A DNA stretch of 64,000 bases from Ecdyonurus torrentis. Taxonomy: Eukaryota; Arthropoda; Insecta; Ephemeroptera; Heptageniidae. The notes beneath the pieces are model-generated. The model ran no database searches. It saw only the letters and a list, made by a program, of their open reading frames with translations, and was not told the origin of the DNA. Position 1 is the first letter of the stretch. Each line of letters begins with the position of its first letter. The stretch lies in the NCBI GenBank assembly GCA_949318235.1, contig OX439127.1, positions 12,949,355-13,013,354 of the forward strand, written 5' to 3'. Of the stretch, positions 53,159 to 62,100 are shown piece after piece. A program made the position numbers and the translations under genes.

Positions 53159-56100
53159 GTATGATTTTTAATTCACAGCTAAAAAGGCCCAGAATATTGT
53201 ATGCCTTTACTATACAATGCACTTCCATCTGATACAAAACAATGTGAATGATATATAATTTGAAAAAATCAGTACAGAAAAACTTCTTGAAAATATGTTT
53301 ATAGTGTATCTGATTACTTAATGGTTAATAATGTTAAATACAAATTATTCTTCATATATATCAGTAGGTTAATAAGAATATTTATATGAATTACTGTATT
53401 GTTTTGTTTGATGTGTGTTGTATTTTGACTTGTACTCTGTAATAACATCAAACTTAGTAATATCTGATATCTCTTAAGTAAAATTTCATCTTTATATATG
53501 ATGTGCTTATTTTATTTTATGTGACCGTTCAGTTTGTGAGATATCAATTGGAAACCTACCCCTTAACACTTGATTTTGTGAAATCTTGACATCCCAAAAG
53601 TGGTTTTGTCACAAAATTAAGATGTCTTAATTTTCAAATCACATTTAAAAATAAATAAATAAATGATATTAATAATAACAATCAAGAATGGAAATGCATT
53701 TGTTAATAACTGCATAATTTATAAGTACAGTAGCATTACTGCTGTATAATTTATTAAGTATTTTATTATTTGAATTAATTACCTACAAAATCCAGTCAAT
53801 TTCAATATTTTCTTATTCAATTTTGCACCAGGCAAAATGTTTAATTTTAGCTGCTCGAATCAAAATTAATCTTGTGCTCTACATTTGATTGTGGAATACT
53901 AATATTTTATTTTGCTTGCAGTTTTATGGCTACCTATCACAACAGCAAAACATGATGCAAGACTTTGTCCGCACCAGCACATACCAGCGAGCATTTCTTG
54001 CAAACATGCCTGATTTCAAGGACAAAGTGATACTAGATGTTGGTGCTGGTTCAGGAATACTCTCCTTCTTTGCCGTCCAAGCAGGGGCCAAGCGTGTGTA
54101 TGCAGTGGAAGCAAGCACAATGGCTCAGCATGCTGAAGTAAGAACAATAATTAAATTGATAAGCTGCAAAACAAAATTAATCATACATAATAATAATATA
54201 CTATATCGATGCTTCCGCGTCAAAAAAGATTATCTGCCGATTCCACAGACCCTGCGAACAGATTAACTGCGAATTCCATACTTTCCACGAGTGGAGTAAC
54301 TGCAGATTCCGCCAGCGCGACCCGCAGAGCAAGTGCAAATTTTTTATTGCTGGCGAATAGACTATCTACACTTTCCACGGGTTCACTTGCCGTGTTATTG
54401 ATAGTAATTTTCTTTTTTCTTTTCGCTATGTTTGACTTTTTAATATTGTATTTAAAATATATAATAATAGATTTTAAAATTTCACAAAATAAAATATTAT
54501 TCCTTTGCTTTTGAATAATTTAGTTATTTAAATAATGGCAATATGTAATGAAAAAGTTAATACTCGATAATTATTATTATTATATTATACTACGTTTATT
54601 GTTATTTTATATATTTTTTATTTTTAAATTTTGTTTAATAGATTAGAAATTTCCAAGAGTTTTACAGAATACCATTTTGAAGGTTCAAAGTCCACATTAG
54701 AATAACGTAATAAAATATAGCCTTTATCCTGCCCAATACTATAAACTAAATTCCGATATTTAACCAAGAGAGCTCAGTTTTCCTTCAGTCTGTGTTGTGA
54801 GTAGTATGCAGTTTACTGCTAATTTTTTTTACTGGCTGCTGGTATATTGATGTATAGGGAAAAAAAGTTATAATTTTATTAAATTTTTAGGTCGTGAAGT
54901 GAATTATAAGTTCAAAAAGAATTTTTTTTTCTCAAAAGCAGTTTGTTCTCTCTTTCATTTTTAAGTTAAAATAATAATAATTTGTATTTCGCCTTTAAAA
55001 TTATGAAGTAAGTACTACAGTAGTATTAGAAAAAAAAAAGGTTTTACAAGGAAATATCATTAAAAAAAGTGTTATGAATGTTAATTTAGAATATTACAGC
55101 TAAATAATTGACAAAATAGAGCATTTTAAATAAAAAAAAGTTGTTAACTATTAACAAAATTGGGTAAAGAAAAGTATATTTATATTGTTAGATTTTTTTT
55201 TTCATCCTATAGGACTAATATTTTTTTAAGGTAGTAATTTTATTAATTAAATAATCAATCAATGCTAAGAAATTAAAAATAAATTAAAATAAAATTAAGT
55301 GTAGCAATGCAGATAGTCTACTTGCTAAATGCACATGATCTCTTGGGGAGCAATAAAAAATTTGCACTTGCTCTGCGGGTCGCGCTGGCGGAATCTGCAG
55401 TTACTCCACTCGTGGAAAGTATGGAATTCGCAGTTAATCTGTTCGCGGGGTCTGTGGAATCGGCAGATAATCTTTTTTGACGCGGAAGCATCGATATAGG
55501 CCTATATATATAATTCCTGGTTGCTACATTTACTAAATTTAAATCTGTTATGTAAAACTGAAGACATGTAGATGCCCAATGTTTTAGAATACGGCATTTC
55601 CATATTATCATGCAAACGCTTTATACCCTCCAAAACCTACATGTAGAATGAAGGTACTTATAAAGAATGAACCATTGTTTCACTTCTTTGCTAAAATAAA
55701 TGAATAAAAAAAAATAAATAAGTGCAGACTTAAAAAGAAAAAATAAATAAATAAAAAAAAAGTTTTTTTGCCTATATGATGATTAAGTTTTGTTTTGCTT
55801 GTTACAGTTCATTAGCAATGGTGTGATATGTGACGCAACTTACCAACAATATGTACAGCTCTGACCAAAAGTTCCCGAACGGGGCAGCTACGTTTTCTCA
55901 TAAAGATAACGTAGTGTGGTTGCGGGTTGCCTATGCAAATCGTTTGGGAACTTTTGGCCAGAGCTGTGCAGTATAAAAAGTGGTTTAACTTCTCAAAAGT
56001 TGTCTTAAAAAAAAAAAAAAAAAAAAAATCTAAAATTGAAGTTGCGTGTATGTTAGTAGTTTATGAAAAATTTTAAGAAAATTTTATTCATTATTTGTAA

Positions 56101-59100
56101 TTTCATGAAACAAAAGGCGCCACTTTGTCAGGTGTTTGCTTATTAATCAGTAAGTTTTTAATGTGTCCTGCATACATTTGTGTATTGATGTCTGTTTTTT
56201 TGAAAACAAACTCAAAATTTGATGTTAAAATGATTGCAAATTTATAATCACACAAAATCAGAGCAATTCAGATTTCCTTGAAAAGTATTGTTTGCTGAGT
56301 TGTAATGCTACCTGATTTACCTGTGAAAAGAACAGCCAATGGAAACAAAAGTACATTCAGGGACTTCACATCGCCCAAGCAGTGTACATTTAACAAACGG
56401 GGAGAAGAGCTACCTCTTGTTACTATTGGCCATTCTTTTTAACGATGAGTTAGGTAGCTGTTGCAACTCGACAAACAGTATTTTTCTAGGACATTTAAGT
56501 TGCTCTGATTTTGTGTGATTATAAATTTTCAATAATTTTAAATTTCAAATTTTGAGTTCATTTTCAAAAAATGCACATATCAATACAAAAGTGTAGGCCT
56601 ATGCCAGTCACAATATTAAAAATTTAGTGGCTGCCAAATGCCTTAGTGCTGATCGTAAACCTGTTTTCTGTGACCAAAAAATGTACATTACATTTGAATA
56701 ACCATTCAAACAAACTATTGATATACACACTGACCATTTTTATTTTTAAGTCAACTTTTTATTGTTTTCTTTATTGTTCACTGAGAAATGTATGGATGCA
56801 AGGAAGAAAGTAGTTGCTGTGTTTGCAGATTTAGAGAAAGCATGGCAGGATTGGCCAAGATTGATGCTTTATCATACAAAGCAAAACTTAAAGTGTATAA
56901 TTCGGTCTTACTCCCAACTATCTTATATGGTTCTGAATCATGGGTATGTCAGAGTAGGGTAAATGCTGTTGGTATGAGTTTTCTTAGAAGTATGTGTGGT
57001 AAAACAAAATTAGATGGGGTAAAGAATACTTGGGTGATGGAAAAATGTGAAAGCAACGGTGACTGAGAAGTATGAGAGCAATGTGCTGTAGTGGCTTGGT
57101 CATGTTGATAGAACGGGTGATGAAAGAATTGCAAAACAGGTATTCCATAGCAGAGTGTATGGAAGGAGAGATAGCTAAAACATCATGGTCTGAAGTGGTT
57201 GAAAGATGTTTGAAAAATAAGAATGTACGCAGTACGAGATGCAAAAGAAAATTTATGAAACAAGGTCTGAAGGAAGCAAGAGATGTATGTGGAGGTCTAT
57301 CACTAGGTCAGGCTAAAAAAACAAAACAAAACAAAACAAACAAACTGTTGATGACTTGCCCCGAAAGGGACTATAGTGTCATTTCTTTCCATATGTATGT
57401 ACAGGGTTGGGCTGGCAAATTCGGAAACATTTCAATCTTGATTTCCCGTTGATTTATTTGCGTGATTTTCTTTCCATTTAGTTTTTCATGAAGCTAATGA
57501 TTGGCAGAAAGAATACCGGAATTTTTAAGAGAAGTGATTAAAGTTGGTAGTAAAACTTCAGTAAAGGAAACATTGCTTGGAACATTGCTAGGAAGGATGG
57601 CCAGGATGTGGAAACTAGTGCAAAACTTGGGCCCTAGGTACCTCAGGGACTTCATCAAGGTTATAAGAGTGCCACCTGTCAGCTCTGCGGCTATCTTTTG
57701 CATTTTTGGAAGTATTTATATCAAATTTAAAAAAAAAAAAATAAAAAAAAAAAAAAAAAAATGTATATGGTCAATTTTCAATTTTTGGAAATTCTGATTC
57801 CCGAAGTTTGCAACATTTAACCCCTTTTACTCCTGCAGCTATTAATCAGTGTCATATGAACTTAAGTGGCATAAAATATGCTATCTGAGGTCTTCTTCTA
57901 TATTGAAAGCTATTTTGGTGTTTTTTATGGCCAGGTCTTCTTTCTGCCTATCATTAAGTTTATGAAAAACTAAACAGAAAGAAAATCACGCAAAAGGATC
58001 CGCAGAAAATCAAGATTGAAAATTTTCCGGATTTGCTGGCCCATCCCTGTATGTATGTATGTGTGTATGTATGTGTGTATGTATGTATGTATGTATGTAT
58101 GTGTTGTTGCAAACCATTGGTACTGACACTGGTAACAGCAATGTCTTTGAGTTTTTTTGTATGTGTGAAATTAAAGCTACTTTGTATTGAACTTGAAAAT
58201 AATGTTGATGTTTTAGGCTGTTGTTGAGGCTAATGGAATGAGAGGCAAAATTGTAGTAATAGCTGGCAAGATAGAAGAGATAGAAATACCAGAGAAAGTC
58301 GATGTGATAATATCAGAACCCATGGGTTATATGTTATACAACGAACGTATGCTTGAAACTTACCTCCATGCAAAGAAATGGCTACTTCCTAGTGGTAAGT
58401 AGCAATACTTTGATAAATTGTCATCAAAAATATTTTATTAAATTCATAAAAATGAACAGTTCACTAGCTGAGTGATTGTATAATGATGTTTTTATAATAA
58501 ATTTTTGGTACATTATTAAAAAAAAAAAAAAAAATCTTGTTATTTGCAGGGTTAATGTTTCCTAGTAGAGGCGACTTACACATTGCACCTTTTACTGACG
58601 ATGCCTTGTACATGGAGCACTTCAACAAAGCAAACTTCTGGTAACAAACTTGCAATTTTACTAAAAAAAAACTAGTAAACTTAATATTTGTTCTATTTTT
58701 AAACAGGTATCAACAGTGCTTCCATGGAGTTGACCTCAGCAGCTTAAGAAAAGCAGCCATGAAGGAATATTACCGACAACCAATAGTAGACACATTTGAT
58801 GTTCGAATTTGTATGGCCAAATCGATCCGTCACACACTGGATTTCAAGTCTGCCGATGAAGCTGACTTGCATAGGATAGGTTAGGAAATATAAACCTTTA
58901 TTTCTCAAACTCTTGACATATTCTAGATTTATGCAAATATAATTTAATATGATATTATTCCATGTGTTCATGCAGAGGTTCCATTGGAGTTCCACTTGCT
59001 AGAGTCTGGGACAGTGCATGGACTTGCCTTTTGGTTTGATGTTGCATTCCAAGGCTCTGTACAAACAGTGTGGCTGTCAACTGCACCTACAGAACCTCTG

Positions 59101-62100
59101 ACTCACTGGTACCAGGTGCGCTGCCTACTTGAAACACCAATTTTTGTTAAACAAGGACAGCTATTAACTGGAAGAGTGCTTCTGGTTGCAAACAAGAGGC
59201 AAGTGTGTCAAATTGGAAAAAAATAAGTAGCTATTTTCTTAAAGGATGATTGTAAATTTGTGCACCCTTTTATTTTTGTGTGTAACTGAATTGGTATAAA
59301 TTTGGTTGCAGACAAAGCTATGATGTGACAATTGAACTTTGTGTGGAGGGCACTGGTATCAGATCTGCCAACACACTAGATTTGAAGAACCCTTACTTCC
59401 GCTACACAGGTCAAGCACCTCAGGTACCTGCTGGTATGAACCAAACCTCTCCCAGTGAGAATATCTGGGCCCAACTTGATGCACAAGGAGCCCGTCAAGG
59501 TAAGAGTATATTTAGGTTAACCCATGGTTATTTACCTCGTTTAATGTGTTTTGATTGTAATGTTACAGCTGTTAACATGGTAAATGGCATCATGGTGAAT
59601 GGCTTGGGTGAAGTGGCGATGGATGCTAATCAGCAGCAAGCAAATTTGATCAACTTGGCAGGCAAGTGTTATTTTATTATTGGGGATAGTATCGTAACTT
59701 TTCCTGAACTATAAAAGAGGCAAATATTTCACCAATGCTTCATCATCCATAATTTTATTTTCATTATAAAAAAAAAAAAAAAAAGGCACTGTTTTATTAT
59801 TTTGTGTTGCAGCTAAGTAGAATCAAGATGCTTATTATTTATTTTTCATCAACTAGGAAAGTATTTATGTGCATCTTTGTGAACTCTGAAAGTCAATACT
59901 CATTTGTATTAATTATACCTTTTTGTATACAGCTTAATTCAAAACCAGAAATACATTAATGCATTGAAACAGATTTTTTATGAAAGATATATTGTATGGC
60001 ATAATATAATTAGCAAAGTACATTTTCATAGTTGTAATGCTATATAATGTATGCTCTATGTGATAAAAAAAAGTGTGTATATATATATATATATATATAC
60101 ACCTATATATAAAAAAGAGAGAGAGAGAGAAAAAAAAAGCGAGATTGCATTTTGATCTGTGAAAGTAAAAATATAAGCTTCAAATTGTGAATCAAGGAGC
60201 AGTTGAAAGAGTGCTGTCATGTGAAACTTTTGCTTTGAGTCATGTATGATTCAATCTCCACACCTTTGTTTTGGTGTTAACATTCAGGTATACAAAATAT
60301 GGAACAAAGATTCTGGAAGTAATTTGACAATGTAAGGCAGTGATTATGTTTAGTATTATTTTCATTATTTCTCATGTCCATGAAAAGTAACTTCACAAGA
60401 GACATATCATGTCTTAGTCAGGCCTTGTTTTGAATTGTTGTTCAACACTGTTCTGTGAATGTAGTTTTGCAGAACATAGTCTTTTATTATTATTATTACT
60501 TATTTATTTTTTAATGTTTTATATAAGTTGATTTTACCATTTATTTTATTTGAGGTTTTGTTATTTTATTACATTGCTGATTTGACAGCAAGGAGTGAAG
60601 AGCTCACTTTTAATGTTACCCACAAATGTGGAAAGCAAAACAAAACACTGATACAGCAGCAAAGTACATGACATTCAGTTGTAAATAAAATTAAGAGATA
60701 TTCAGAGACTTGAGCCTGAATCAAGTGATTTAGACACACTCATCTACTTAAAATACTGTTGCAATTTTTAAGATCGCGTTTATTTAACTTAATTTAGTTA
60801 TTGTCATTAATAATTCTTGGTTTTATTATAAGGAAACCCTCATTATTTGACCCCACTTGTACAACTTTTACAAACATGGTTTTTGTGTATTTTCTTTGAG
60901 AAAGCAGTTACTTTTTTTGTTATTTTTATTTTCCTTGCATACTTAAACCCTAATTCACCCTATTAATAATTTATTTCATTAGTAAATTGTGCTTGCCCCC
61001 CCCCTCCCCCCAATTTTACTATCATGTAATTTTGTTATAATAATCTTTTTTGAAACTAAAAAAAGGCTCTCTCTAGTTTAAGTAGTACAGTACATGGGGT
61101 CCCTGAACTAAGCTCATTATCTACCATTCCCCAAAAATCTTTTACCTCTCTTTTTTATGTGTTTCTATCTATCTTTTAATTATCAACCTATCGCAAAGTC
61201 GATTTTTTCCTAATTATATATTTATATACAATATATGATATAATTATATATTTGATTATGTATAATAATATTAGCTTATGTTTCATTTCACTCATTATTT
61301 TAATGTGTGATTTCAATAATTGTTTTAATTTATTTTCTCCTCAGACATAGTGCTTAACCTCATTTTAAAGCAGGGACCGGAACCACTGCCAATTTTTGCG
61401 GTTCTTAAGAACCGCGGTTCCTGAACAAGCGGTTCTTAAGAACCGATTTTTAAGAACCGGTTCTTGAAAGCGGTTCTTAAGAACCGGTTCTTGAGAACCG
61501 TTTCTAGGAAGCGGTTCTTAAGAACCGGTTCTTGAGAACCGGTTCTTGGAAGTGGTTCTTAAGAACCGGTTCTTAGAACCGGTTCTAGGAAGCGGTACTT
61601 AAGAACCGGTTCTTGAGAACCGGTTCTTGGAAGCGGTTCTTAAGAACCGGTTCTTAGAACCGGTTCTTGAAAGCGGTTCTTAAGAACCGGTTCCTAAAAA
61701 CCGGTTCTCGGGAGCGGTTCTTAAGAACCGGTTCTTAGAACCGGTTCTTGGAAGCGGTTCTTAAGAACCGGTTCCTAAGAACCGGTTCTCGGGAGTGGTT
61801 CTGAAGAACCGGTTCTTAGAACCGGTTCTAGAAAGCGGTTCTTAAGAACCGGTTCCTAAGAACCGGTTCTCGGGAGTGTTTCTTAAGAACCGGTTCTTGG
61901 AAGTGGTTCTTGAGAGCGGTTCTTAAGAACCGGTTCTAAGAACCGGTTCTTGAGGGCGGTTTTTAGAACCGGTTTTTAAGAACCAGTTCTTGAGGGCGGT
62001 TCTTAAGAACCGGTTCTTGAGAGCGGTTCTAAGAACCGGTTCTTGTAAGTGGTTCTTAAGAAACCGGTTCTTAAGAACCGCTTCTTGAGAGCGGTTCCTA

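Larger units (their letters stand above)
59662..61370 (+). other. CARM1 intron 10, 5' part
   Basis: Starts with GCAAGTG. Holds the possible short terminal exon (59813) and a possible poly(A) signal (60684); otherwise no feature. If the short isoform exists, up to about 60,700 is its 3' UTR. Confidence 0.5.

Noticed and set aside
55318..55611. Minus-strand frame repeating a + strand frame at 54,209-54,514
   Set aside because: The identical peptides come from the two inverted ends of one TIR element, not from genes.
57501..57797. A 98-codon frame inside a TIR element
   Set aside because: Partly read from the A tract, no recognisable domain, and inside a non-autonomous element.
59200..59226. 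Read-through of exon 8 past 59,198 as the real protein end
   Set aside because: It gives QVCQIGKK and a stop, whereas the GC donor restores the conserved CARM1 sequence into exon 9.
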